From Bemisia tabaci (taxonomy: Eukaryota; Arthropoda; Insecta; Hemiptera; Aleyrodidae), in assembly GCF_918797505.1 (NCBI RefSeq), contig NC_092801.1:4712001-4776000 (forward strand): 64,000 nucleotides of DNA, in the 5' to 3' direction. The translations under genes and the position numbers were made by a program. Shown here piece after piece: positions 52,231 through 63,866 of the stretch; position 1 is the first letter of the stretch; each line of letters begins with the position of its first letter. Under the pieces are notes generated by a model. The model had not been told where the DNA came from, made no database searches, and saw only the letters and a program-made list of their open reading frames with translations.

Positions 52231-52733
52231 CACTGGAAAAAAAAACACATTGGATCTAGAGTCCAGACTCTTGAAAACATTGACAGGAAAAAGGACTCTT
52301 GATTCAATCAGAGTTAAGCTTAAATCAAAAGGAAATCCGCTCAAATAAAGAGGCCTGCGGCCTGATTATTGAAATTGATAGACAAAGCTATAGACAAAGA
52401 AGACATAGGGAGTATGGAGCGATCCTATTGGTTGAAACGGGTGGTTCCTATAGACAAAGGGAGAAAATGATAGACTAACTGTCGGGTCTCTCGTGGGTTG
52501 CCGTTAGTTAGTCGATTACCTACCTCCTTTGTCCATTGCAACCACCCGCTTCCACCATTAGGATCTCTCCATATCTCTTTTGTCTCCTTCGTCTATGGCT
52601 TTGTCTATCAATTTCAATAATCGGCCCGCTGGTTCTTGAATTAAGCTTAAATCTGATTGAATCAAGAGTATTTTTTCTTGTCGATGATTTTAAGAGTCTG
52701 GAAACTAGATCCAATGTGTTTTTTTTTCCAGTG
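52231..52733. mobile_element. Foldback MITE family B, copy 4, split by family C
   Basis: Arms as in other copies (CACTGGAAAAAAAAACACAT left, GTTTTTTTTTCCAGTG right). The loop is interrupted by a family C element at 52355-52631; the sequence AAGAGGC/TGGTTCTTGA on both sides joins to the normal loop of family B. Confidence 0.85.
52355..52631. mobile_element. MITE family C, copy 4 (nested)
   Basis: CTGCGGCCTGATTATTGAAA left, TTTCAATAATCGGCCCGCTG right, 277 bp. Comparison with undisturbed family B loops suggests a 2-3-bp target duplication at most (TG or CTG). Confidence 0.85.
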
Positions 52734-52754
52734 TTGCGTGGTTGTCTTTAAGGG

Positions 52755-53035
52755 TATGGATTCGGTCGACATGAATCGATCGAAACATGAAAACACGAAT
52801 TGATCGACGTGAATCGATAAACAAATCATTACAAAACCGGTTTCGATTCGATCGACGCATCGATCGAAAAATGAATACGAAAATTATTCGACGTGAATCG
52901 ATCGCTGGTAAATTTAAACACACCCCTGTCGATTCGATCGACATGAATCGATCGAAGAGCCAAAACGTGAACCGATCGCCGTGATTCGATCGACAAACAT
53001 GTGAGTCGGTCGCATTTTGTCGATCGATTCTATTC
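52755..53035. repeat. Cluster of ATCGAT/CGATCGA words
   Basis: In about 280 bases the palindromes GATCGA, ATCGAT and CGATCGA occur some twenty times, in blocks like GATTCGATCGACATGAATCG repeated with variable spacing. No regular period and no coding. See the findings. Confidence 0.7.
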
Positions 53036-53384
53036 CCTCCGTTGTCTAAGTCCTTTCCAGTGTAGGAAAAGTCAACACAATCAATCACAACAAAGCAACC
53101 TTTTTGTGATGATTTTGGTACAGTTTGCGGTGAATTCAGCGCAAAAAACACATTAGATCTAGATCCAATGAGTTTTTTTTTTTTCCAGTGGACGACAATC
53201 GTTAAATCACTTGCAGGAAGATTTCCACAACATCATTCTAAATTTTGGACTAGTGCCATAGTAAATTAATTATGGGACAGCGAAAAATTTCCGATTCAGA
53301 TTTTAACCTGCATTGAGGGCGGAAATTTTCTCAAGAAAGATCTTATAACGCTTGCTCCTGAGCAGTGGCTCAGTGAAACGACCA

Positions 53385-53540
53385 TCATGCTTGTTGCTAA
53401 CCTCACGCCATTTCAAGCCGATTGAAATGGCATGGACCTGGTTGGAGCAGTGCGACAAAAATCGTAACTCGACCCAGAAACTGACCGACGTTAAAACTCT
53501 CTTATTAGAAACAGTCGAGCAATTCACCCAGTTTTTATTC
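53385..53540 (+). pseudogene. DDE transposase C-terminal scrap
   Basis: TSRHFKPIEMAWTWLEQCDK and STQKLTDVKTLLLETVEQFT match the region of the last catalytic residue (L-N-P-I-E-x-x-W type) and following helix of DDE endonucleases of the Tc1/IS630 or related groups. FKPIE replaces the usual LNPIE. Nothing else of the enzyme is found. The rest to 53.9 kb is open in places but unassigned. Confidence 0.55.
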
Positions 53541-54359
53541 AATAGTTTATTTGAAAATGAAAAATTAATTACGAGTGTTATTAGTTTCCAATCGCCACCA
53601 CTGCGTAACAGCAGTCAGAAGTGGGATCTTGTTATTACCTCTCACTGGTAAGTCTGGATTCTTACAAGCGAAAGAACTCATGGCAAAACAAGGTTGGCCT
53701 AGTTTTCTGGCTATTTTATTGCTTATGAATTATGGCCGCGGTAGTTCGGCATTACTCCTCGGCGGATTCAATATTTTCTACGATTTTTGGAGCAATGCCA
53801 TATTGAAGCATCGTTGGGTGAGGCAGCGGATCGATTCTCTGCGGGTATTTGTTGTCCAGTGTCAGCAGATACGCTAGAAATCTGCTCAAGATGCATTCTG
53901 TCTAGAAGGATTCAGCAAGTTCAATCATTCCATTACCTTTACCATCAGCTTTACCATTATCTTTGCCTTTAGGCACCTTAAACCTTAAAGGTTTATACGC
54001 ATTGTACAAGCTTTACCTTAAGGTGAATCGAAATGATCAGGGGACGAGGCCTCACTACATCGTCGGTGTGTGCGAGAAATATTAACTGTCCTGATATACG
54101 TGTAATATTGTGTGTATTGACTTGAGTATTGGTACTTAAACTTAACGTAATTTTTAAGTTATATGATATGTAAGCACGTGTTGATGAAGACGAAAACAAC
54201 GATAATCCTCACGAGGAGCCGATAACAGGATATTAATGCACATGCAAATCGGGAGATTGATATACGAGCTTGCACTCGAAGGAACTGTTTTTCGTACCAA
54301 ATAAAACGGAGTCCGTATACTGATTACACGTAAGAAGCAAGAAGTTGCAAAAGTTCCAG

Positions 54360-54396
54360 ACAAGAAAGAAAGAAGAAAGAAAGAAAGAAAGAAGCA
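54360..54396 (+). repeat. GAAA microsatellite
   Basis: AAGAAAGAAAGAAAG-type simple repeat of about 37 bases. Confidence 0.8.
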
Positions 54397-54599
54397 GAAG
54401 TTAGCTAAATTTATAGTGATTTTATTTTTGGGAGCCCCGGATAGGTTCGGCCTATTCATGAAGTACACTTCGTGGTCATCATAAAAGACTCAATTAAAAT
54501 GATTCAGGGGAGTTAATTGTTCTGGTTTGGATGGCACCCGTTAGGCGCGCCCATTGAGTAGCGTGTCGAAGCGCGATTTAGTTTTAGTATTCTTTTCTA

Positions 54600-55060
54600 T
54601 CTCGTGAGTGAGAAATCGAATTTTTCGTAACCAGTGCTGAATATAAACGTAAATATCTTAGTTAAAAGTTGATTTCAGTAACTTTTGGTGCGTAAGTCGT
54701 ATTTTACGTGAGATTTTGCAGTAAAAACACAAATCACACGTAATAAAAGTTTAAGGGGTTATCCCATAAACTCGTGGTACTACCCCAATTGGTTGGATGA
54801 TATGGACTATGTACCACTGAATAAGGTACGAAGTTGAGCTTTCTGATACATGTCCCCCGACCAAAATTTTACGTGGAACACGATTTGCGCGACGAAAATT
54901 GCTGAAATTAATTCCCAACTAAGATATTTGATGTTTCATGACGCGTGAATTCAAACATCCTGCTCATGAAAACAAAATAGCCTACGTGAGTCAAATCGCA
55001 CACTAAATTAACTTTACAATGAAAATCCCTGCTATATGAAAATCCGGCGACCTCAATCTA
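54600..55060. mobile_element. Decayed relative of the 39078 MITE
   Basis: Shares with 39078-39616 the blocks TTTTACGTGGAACACGATTT, GCGACGAAAATTGCTGAAAT and, inverted, GTTGATTTCAGTAACTTTTG and CGTATTTTACGTGAGATTTT. The terminal GGTCCA repeats are lost. Confidence 0.55.
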
Positions 55061-55172
55061 GACGCTGTAGCTCAGCTACACCAAATTTTTCAAACTTTGA
55101 ACGATAGAGGTAGGGAAAGGAACGATTCTCGGTGCATTTTGACTCACGTGGAGAATTGTGTTTGCACCACGC

Positions 55173-55445
55173 CAGGGTGTTTACTAAAACAGGCTGGTCA
55201 AAAATACGTGCTTTTACAGTGCTTTTTCAGTACATTCTCGACAAATCCAGTACCTCCTCCAACAGAAAAATGCCATACTTTTTCAGTACCTCTATTTGAC
55301 GAAATAAGAAAAATTTCAAAAATTTGAAATTGCGTCGAAAAACTGAAAAAAATTCCGGACCTTTCAGCGGAATTTCCGCACTTTATCAGTACTTCTAGAC
55401 CGCCCTTAAAAAATCAGTATTATTTCCGGACTTTTAGTCACCCTG
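55173..55445. mobile_element. MITE with CAGGGTGT ends, copy 2
   Basis: CAGGGTGTTTACTAAAACAGG left, ACTTTTAGTCACCCTG right. Same internal order as 1160-1446, with TTCCGGACCTT and TTTTTCAGTACCTC blocks. Confidence 0.68.
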
Positions 55446-55694
55446 CTCGCCTAGAGGTCCATTCCGGTTTCTAATGGCATGCCTCATTATACAGATGAAT
55501 CTTTCGTTGATTCGGGAGAATCCGCGGAGTAAATTAAAAAAAAATGCTGTACCTTTTTTGGGTGACCCTCCGACAGACTCCGGGTCGGTATAAGACGTCA
55601 TCCTCTACATACTGAGTCACCTAGCTGGTGATCCTGACGTGGAGATTCATGATGAGTTCTGCGCATTCTGAGACTTCACTCCCTGAAACTTCCG

Positions 55695-56240
55695 GCCGAG
55701 ACTCGTTGAAATACACGGAACGAAGAGACTCGTTGCAATACACGGAACGAAGAAACCGCACTCAGGGAAATGTGAATTGAATAGCATGGTCGTAGACTGA
55801 GCCTTTGGTCAGAACTAAGGACGAAATACAGAAGTCATATTTCTAGTCAGTGAGCTGATTTTCTAGGGCGAAATACAGGATTCATATTCCTGGTCAGGTC
55901 GAGACTCGTTGAAATACACGGAACTAAGAGACTCGTTGCAATACACGGAACGAAGAAACCGCACTCAGGGAAATGTGAATTGGATAGCATGGTCGTAGAC
56001 TTAGCCAATGGTCAGAACTAAGGACGAAATACAGAAGTCATATTTCTAGTCAGTGAGCTGATTTTCTAGGGCGAAATACAGGATTCATATTCCTGGTCAG
56101 TGAGCTGCTTTACGGAGAAGACACAAAGGACGAAATACAGGAGTCATATTTCTGGTCAGTAAGCTGATTTTCTAGGGCGAAATACAGGATTCGTATTCCT
56201 GTTCAGTGGGCTGCTTTACGGAGAAGACACAGAAATAAGA
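55695..56240 (+). repeat. 206-bp tandem repeat with inner short repeats
   Basis: The unit starting CGAGACTCGTTGAAATACAC at about 55699 recurs at 55905. Inside each are two ACTCGTTG(A/C)AATACACGGAAC copies and blocks GGACGAAATACAGAAGTCAT and GGGCGAAATACAGGATTCAT. The last block is amplified further to about 56240. Satellite-like. Confidence 0.85.
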
Positions 56241-56599
56241 GCGTTGTAGGTATTTAACGGCTCACCGTAGCGCTTTGGGTTTTTTGATTTCGTACAAATT
56301 TAGAAAAATATGACCCAAAGATTCGGTTAACATCGGAAGTGGAACACGAAATGACTCGAGTATTTCGGTTGATTCTCGGCTATCCCGTTCTTCCCATTGT
56401 TCTACGTACCAAATAAAACGGATTCTGTACTGAAATCAACCTAAACATTAGGTTCGACTAGGTTCCACTTCCCATATTGACCGAAAGTAACCCAAAAATT
56501 GAAATATTTATCTCGGTACGTGCCTAGCTTGCTGACCTACCCAATTAAAAAATCGAGAAAGTAAGATAAATTCACATCATACTGAAAATCTAACTCCGT

Positions 56600-56996
56600 T
56601 TCGAGCACTCAACTAGCTAATTGGCACGATCGAACCGGTTTACGGAGGAGACAACAGCGAGGACGTACAGCTTCTAACCATGCCCAATCAGGGTGCGAGA
56701 TAAATTCACAACATACGGAAACAGATTCGAGCACTTGACTAATTGACACGATAGCACCGCATTGCTATTGCTTTACGGAGGCGACACAACGGTGAGATCG
56801 TAGAACTAGTATGCCCGGTCTACGACTCATTCAACTTGCCAAGTCGGAAATTGAAATAAATTGACATCACACGGAAAGCGAACGAGCCGCATTTCTATTG
56901 CTTTACGAAGGAGACAAAACGTTAAGGACGTCGAACTTTCAACCATGCCTCGTCCACTAACCCACTTAATCGCAAGTTGAGAGTAGAACAAATTCA
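56600..56996 (+). repeat. Degenerate repeat GCTTTACGGAGGAGACA up to the gap
   Basis: Three to four diverged units, each with TTTACGGAGG(A/C)GACA, GGACGT(A/C)GAACTT-like and CCATGCC. The array runs into the gap, so its length is unknown. Confidence 0.6.
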
Positions 56997-57496
56997 NNNN
57001 NNNNNNNNNNNNNNNNNNNNNNNNNNNNNNNNNNNNNNNNNNNNNNNNNNNNNNNNNNNNNNNNNNNNNNNNNNNNNNNNNNNNNNNNNNNNNNNNNNNN
57101 NNNNNNNNNNNNNNNNNNNNNNNNNNNNNNNNNNNNNNNNNNNNNNNNNNNNNNNNNNNNNNNNNNNNNNNNNNNNNNNNNNNNNNNNNNNNNNNNNNNN
57201 NNNNNNNNNNNNNNNNNNNNNNNNNNNNNNNNNNNNNNNNNNNNNNNNNNNNNNNNNNNNNNNNNNNNNNNNNNNNNNNNNNNNNNNNNNNNNNNNNNNN
57301 NNNNNNNNNNNNNNNNNNNNNNNNNNNNNNNNNNNNNNNNNNNNNNNNNNNNNNNNNNNNNNNNNNNNNNNNNNNNNNNNNNNNNNNNNNNNNNNNNNNN
57401 NNNNNNNNNNNNNNNNNNNNNNNNNNNNNNNNNNNNNNNNNNNNNNNNNNNNNNNNNNNNNNNNNNNNNNNNNNNNNNNNNNNNNNNNNNNNNNNN
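56997..57496. other. Assembly gap, exactly 500 N
   Basis: 500 unknown bases, a round number, so a placeholder of unknown true length. It separates the satellite from the duplicated block. Apparent open frames across it are meaningless. Confidence 0.99.
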
Positions 57497-57745
57497 GCAA
57501 GGACTGCATCGTTGCAAAGTCAAACCAATAATTTAATATTTTATTGCGCCACCAGGCACCCATGTAAATGCGCCTAGTTGCACCATTAATTAAGTTATTT
57601 TTTGCGCAGTCTGACAACTGTTAGACTCGAAAGCTCCATTTTCATACTGCCGTAAATTCGCACTTTGTCTGGTGGTTCATTTGGGAGAACCTATTCATAG
57701 TTTTCTATTAATATCCTTCTAAGTGTAGATTGTTTTTCTTTCTAG

Positions 57746-57837
57746 TATCCGTGTTTGAAGCAGCCACGTCGGGGAAGACGGATGAAGATATAGCATTGAT
57801 AACCAGTGTAGCCGTCACATCCCTGTTGAAGGAGGCG
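57746..57837 (+). CDS. 92-nt alternative-exon candidate 1, second copy
   Basis: Equivalent of 7974-8065 with the same splice sites; one synonymous change (GCA to GCC). The minisatellite behind it is damaged by single-base losses. Confidence 0.55.
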
Positions 57838-58238
57838 GTGAGTTGTGGGGAAGACGGATGAAGATATAGCATTGATAACCAGTGTAGCCGTCACATCCCT
57901 GTTGAGGAGCGGTGAGTTGTGGGAAGACGGATGAAGATAGCATTGATACCGTGTAGCCGTCACATCCTGTTGAGGAGCGGTGAGTTGTGGGGAAGACGGA
58001 TGAAGATGTAGCATTGATAACCAGTGTAGCCGTCACATCCCTGTTGAAGGAGGCGGTGAGTTGTTTTCTATGTTACAGAATGTAGGCGATAGCTACAGTA
58101 ATGACCTATGTGGGAAAACTTTGTTGTGAGAAAATTGCGTTCGAAGTTTTACTCTGTGAATATGACATCGGTTTTTGAGAAACAAGGAATTTTTTTTTAC
58201 TGGTTTAACGCTTTGAACCCGATTGTTTTTCTTTCTAG

Positions 58239-58330
58239 TAACCGTGTTTGAAGCAGCAACGTCGGGGAAGACGGATGAAGACATAGCACTCATAACTAGT
58301 GTAGCCGTCACATCCCTGTTGAAGGAGGCA
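58239..58330 (+). CDS. 92-nt alternative-exon candidate 2, second copy
   Basis: Identical to 8477-8568, flanked by the same intron sequences. Confidence 0.55.
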
Positions 58331-59521
58331 GTGAGTTGTTTTCTATGTTACAGAATGTAGGCGATAGCTACAGTAATGACCTATGTGGGAAAACTTTGTT
58401 GTGAGAAAATTGCGTTCGAAGTTTTACTCTGTGAATATGACATCGGTTTTTGAGAAACAAGGAATTTTTTTTTACTGGTTTAACGCTTTGAACCCTACTT
58501 GAAGGGTAGTCATTCAGAAGTTTATCAAATAATTTAATTATTAATTTGTAACACACTGGTCGTAGCGCTTAATTTACTTCCTAGTCGGGTATGCAGCTAA
58601 AATGCTAAAAAATGTGCAAGAATTAAGTTATATCAAAACAGTTTCATTTAATTATAATTTTTGGCCGAAACTTTTCGGCACGTTTTCCATTGTCAGTACC
58701 TTTAACGTCAGAGAACTATACATTTTCAATTAACAATAGCAACTTTGGTAGGCACTTTGCTGACTAGGCAGGATTGTAAAAATTGCTTAGATGGCTCACG
58801 GATTAACCTTATAGTTTAACTAGCCGCTGTGGCTCGCTTCGCTCGTCTTGCGTCTAGTCGGGGGCTCCACCTCCTGGACCCCCGGGTGACAAGCGAGCAG
58901 TATTTCATGCCGAAAGTGCAAAAAAATTATAAAATAATGTAATCCAATAAAAACTCTATTCTGAATGCATGAATTCGAGAGGCATTCCTCCATAAAATCC
59001 TGTGAATACAGATGCACAATAGTATCGCCGTATGTCAGACACTCAAAAATCGCAAATGTTCCGTAAAATGGAAAGAAAAATTGAACAAATTTTGCTACTT
59101 CGTAAGTGGGATTTTTCCCTGGGACAAATCTCGTGAAACGGCTCGTGGAGACAATGCCTGAGGAAAAGCGTCTTTAACCGCAAGTCGATATCATAATTGA
59201 ATCAGTGAGAGGGAAAACACGCCAACTCGGAAAAATGGAAGTAATCAAGACACAAACATAACTGCACAGTAGGTGAAGAAATTTGTCTAAGAAAAGGATG
59301 TTTGGTGCCGAAAGACAGGCACTTACGAACATTTTAAAGGTCCAAGTTTGAACAGATGCGCTGACTTCAATGACTTTTATAAAAATTTACCGCCTTTAAT
59401 GAAAGTTGCGCATTTTCGAGTTATCAAGTTGGTGTGTTTTCGAACTCACTGATTCAAAGAGAACTTAAAGTTATGGCCAGTGATGCGTGACTTTCGAATA
59501 ACCCTGTATAGGGTTCGTGAT

Positions 59522-59803
59522 CAGGGTTGCAATTTTTCATGAAAAATAAAATCTTGAAATTTCGCGTGAGATATTTCATAAAATTTCAGAAATTTATGAT
59601 AGAGATTGAAAAATACTAGTTCCTTATCATGTTTCGCGATATTTAAAAATTGTGACTTTCTTCTATTTTCGTGTGTTTTAATGCGAGTTGCATACTCCAG
59701 TCCCTGAAAAATATGGAATAATTCACCGTCTCGTGAGATGTCATGAAATAATTCACGGAAATTTCCAATCTTTTATATTTTTCATTTCACGCGTGCAACC
59801 CTG
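59522..59803. mobile_element. hAT-type MITE family D, second copy
   Basis: Same insertion as 9760-10041, including its 8-bp target duplication (59514-59521 and 59804-59811); it predates the block duplication. Confidence 0.86.
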
Positions 59804-60456
59804 TTCGTGACATCTTTCAAAATCCAAAGAGACTAGTGCACAAGGTCTGAGATCGCCCATCGAATTCCACGGTTTTTTCTCCTTGAAATTTCATCCTTGA
59901 AAATCCATCTTATTTTTCATAAACTTTTCCATCTCAGAACGAGGTGCGCGACTTTAAGCAGTCTGATACACAAGCTGTAAGACAAGTGCTTTGTTAATAG
60001 GTTTTTTTAAACCAATTTTAACGTCTTTAATATTTCATACTTATTTCGGCGCATTTGCGACCAACAAACCCAGAAGGCGGGTTAGAATTTATCAATTCTA
60101 AAATGGTCATCGTTACGAGGAAGTTGAAACATTTCAAGAGAAGGATAAAGGGTACAAAGGTGGGGTTTTTCTTCTCGGATCTCGGCCGCCAACACGTAGG
60201 TCTCAGGTTTCTTCAAAAATTCTTCGATGTTTGATCTGTTCAATTTTTAATATTTCCGACTGAAAATTACTCAGTTTCGAGTCAAAACGTCTCGGATTTG
60301 TAGTGTGGTATTTTTGGCCTCGGGCTGCGTCGTAGAAATGTGTACCTACAAAGGGACATGGTGATAAGAGATGGATGAAACACATTAACCCGAATGCACA
60401 CAACGATAAAGAACACATTAAATACAAAACAAGTTGGCACAGATTCCTTCCCAGGC

Positions 60457-60748
60457 CTGCAGCCTGATTGTTGAAATTTTTGTTTGTCGGGACGACATAG
60501 ATGACATAGGTTAAAAGGCGGAGCGTGATTGGTCGGCTATGTCTCATCGCTGCTTTGTCGTGCTTTTTTCAGGTGGAATGGACGACATACTGTCGGAAAC
60601 TGAAGAGGTGCCGTTAGCTTGTCGTGAGATCAAGCCGACATAGGCACGACAAAGCAGTGATAAGACAGCCGACCAATCACGCTCCGCCTTTTAACCTATG
60701 TCATCTATGTCGTCCCGACAAACAATAATTTCAACAATCAGGCTGCAG
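60457..60748. mobile_element. Family E MITE, second copy
   Basis: Same insertion as 10696-10988. Here the right arm reads GACCAATCACGCTCC, one base longer than in the first copy and fully complementary to the left arm, so it keeps the older state. Confidence 0.82.
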
Positions 60749-60925
60749 TTGCTTTCTCATTTTCTCGTTTTCATTTTCAAAGTTTTAGCTTTTGTTTCAG
60801 TTGAGGATGGGCATGTAATTGGTCCAAAATGTCCTGGTTGTGGTCATTCTATTTTCTTAGCCTTGTAAGAATTTAATGTGTTTTTAACGTTCAAAGGTTT
60901 TTACACTATATGAACGTCCCGAATT

Positions 60926-61338
60926 CAGTGTTCGAAACTCACAGGCGCCAAGGCGCCAAATGCGCCTAAAAATGAGTGCTCTGCGCCAACGTGGCCCCTA
61001 AAAATTGCCCCTTGAAATTTGGATTTTCAAAGGAAGTCACATAAAGAAAGAAAAACAAGTCTATTTGAATTGAAAAAACTCAGAATTTTCAGCACTTCAA
61101 GTGAAAACTTGCTTTTTCTATTCTTTACGATTTCAATCTCGGTGCTTTTGTCTTTCCCAAGTTACAGCTACTTACTACTTCTGATACAAAAACATCTTGC
61201 GTCTAACTTTTCACTAAAGGTGCCGTAATATATGGGCAAAAAGTCAATTTGGCTCCTAGAAAAGCTTCAATGGCGCCTAAAAATCGGGATTGATGCGCCA
61301 CATGGCTCCTAAAACTCAAAGGTGAGTTTCGAACACTG
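60926..61338. mobile_element. hAT-like MITE, second copy
   Basis: Same insertion as 11193-11613, with left end CAGTGTTCGAAACTCAC intact but several bases lost inside. Confidence 0.6.
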
Positions 61339-62611
61339 ATTCTGATAACATATTTCCAATCCAGAATTTTCCGTTTTGTACATGGTGTCCAGTTTTCTTG
61401 GCAAAGCTCATTCCCTGATTTTTCCCTGATTTTCAGGAGCTCATTCCCTGATGAGAAACCGAAGTTTTCTTCCACTTTCCTGGGATTTTCTTGGGGAAAA
61501 GAATACACTTTTCCAGAGTTTCAGAAATGCATATCGATTTTAATTCATCTTACAGCCATTTCTTTGGCGCACGTCAGATTAGACCGCCAAATGGACGTAT
61601 TTCTACCAAACAGACCTATGTGCAAGTGATAAATATGGGGTGTGCTCGGTAGTTCTCTTTGCGAATGAGTGAATGAGAATAATAAAGCGCCAGTGACGTC
61701 ACGGCAATTCGAGTCGCGGCTCGACGGGGGATCTCGTTATTGGAGGGAGTCTTTAACTCATGAGCCCTGTCCACAACGCTCTCTTGCCATGCCCGCGGCT
61801 CATGAGTTCCGCATTCAGTTGGCACATAGGTCTGTTTAATAGAATGTAATATTCCGCTTTTCCAATTCTATAGAAGGAATCACGCCCACTTTTACATTGC
61901 TTCTTATGCAGCTTTCTAGAGCACACCCCATATTTCTCACCTTCACATAGGTCTGTTGGGTAGAAATACGTCCAAATGTGAGAACGAAATGATTCCTGGG
62001 TGGTTGGAGAAGAGATTCCCGGTTTCTGGAACAGATTCCCTGATTTTCCCGGTCAATTCTCATTCCCTGATGAATCCCGGTTCTTAACAAACTAGACACC
62101 ATGGTTTCATATCAACGTGGACTCCTTGGGGCCTTCCTGGATTTAAAGAGAAACACGTCTTTAAAAATAAGAAACTGGAACCTTCACGGACGTGAAGAAG
62201 GAGTGGGTCTTCTGGATGACGGAGAGGTAGTGGTTTCAAATATGAATATAGATTTGAACTAATCTTACAGCCATTTCTTTAGCGCACGTTCAAAATTTTA
62301 ATTCAAAAATGTTCTTGGTGTTGATATTATCTGGTCAATGAAAGCTTCTACATTATTCCCGGTTGCTGGAACAAATTCCCTGATTTTCCCGGTTACTGGA
62401 ACAAATTCTTTGATTTCCCCGGTTTCTGGAACAAATTCTTTGATTTCCCCGGTTTCTCGAACAGATTACCTGATTTTCCCGGTAAATTCTCATTCCCTGA
62501 TGAATCCCGGTTCTTAACAAACTAGACACCATGGTTTCATATCAACGTGGACTCCTTGGGGCCTTCCTAGATTTCAAGAGAGACACGTCTTTAAAAATGT
62601 GAAACTCAAAC

Positions 62612-62805
62612 CTTCAAGGAGGTGAAGAAGGAGTGGGTCTTCTGGATGACGGAGAGGTGATGGGCTGCGGAGGGGGTGCTGCGCTCTCGCTCGGCGGCGC
62701 GGGCCGTCTCCAGGCGGACGTCCCCGCGGTGGCTCAGCTCCGAGGCCGACTTGGAGAGGTGCCGCCCCATCAGCGAGGGGCTCTCCTTGATTCGACATCT
62801 TAGAC
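62612..62805 (-). CDS. Ser/Arg-rich host exon 2, second copy
   Basis: Same 194-nt exon as 13913-13720 with identical splice sites. Few substitutions are seen (for example CAGGCGG for CAGCCGG, and GTGGGTC for GTGTGTC). The frame stays open, which supports that the exon is real. Confidence 0.62.
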
Positions 62806-63553
62806 CTGCACAGATCAACAAACGGCCCCGCTTGGATTATCCCACAACTCCAACATACACACTGAAAAAGAATTCTCGGCGTTTTTACCAAGGTCCGTTG
62901 GTACCTATGCCATCTCACTTTATTTTACCGATTATTGGTAATTTTACCAAGACAGACTGGTAAGCTTACCTAAAAAACGGTATTTTTACTGTTTCAAATT
63001 TTCAGGAACTTTAGATCAAAATACAAACAAGATTTTCTGAAAACTTGAAAGAAAAATATTCAAGAGTTGACAAGGGAATTCGTGTTTTATCAAAGACAAT
63101 TTGGAAACGCCTGAAGGTTCATACGGCGTTTTTCTTTAGCACGACCGTCTAGTGGTCCAGTGTAGGATGACAGCGAGATAGTGCACTGAAAAAAAAATCA
63201 CGGTGTATTTACTGAGAGAAGGGTAAAATAACCAAGAATTCAGGGTTGTATTTGATCCCAGTTTTTTCTTGATAAAATTACCATTTATGGAATTTGTAAT
63301 TCACCGAGAAATCTTCGTGAATTCATTGAACTTTTTCGGTAATTTTACTGGACCTTGGTAAAAACGCCAATATTTATTATCGACTGTGGTGGATTACCGA
63401 AATAAAATGGAAAAGTTTTTTGAGTTTAGAAAGGATCATACGGCGTTATTCCTGAGCATGGCAGAATACACTTGAGTTTAGAAAGGCTCATACGGCGTTT
63501 TCGAGCAGGCAGAATACACTGAGTTTAAAGGAGTACGAGGATCCGGCACGTAC

Positions 63554-63866
63554 CGTCTTGACGGGCAGGGTGTCGACCAGGATGGCAAAATGTTATGAAA
63601 AATAAAATGTTGAAATTTCACGTGAAATATTTCGTGTAAGTTCGGAGATTTTTGAAAGATATTCAGAATTACTGGTTCCTCTTCATGTTTCGCAAAATGA
63701 CAGAATAGTGAATTTCTTCTTGAATGGTGTGTTAAGTGCGGGTTACGAAGTCGAGTCCCTCGAAAATTGAAAATATATCACTGAAATTTCCGATCTTTCA
63801 TTTCTTGCCCCTTACGTTTCATGCCACCCTGGTCTGGTGTCGACTGCTGCCGCGACTCTCCGAAAG
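63554..63866 (-). CDS. Split 46-nt exon with MITE, second copy
   Basis: Same arrangement as 15032-14719: GTGTCGAC at 63570-63577 and 63837-63844 around a family D MITE (63578-63831). The insertion therefore happened before the block was duplicated, or both blocks are alleles. Confidence 0.4.

Noticed and set aside
56966..57617. Long open frames across 56997-57496
   Set aside because: They consist of unknown bases; the N-run has no stops because it has no sequence.
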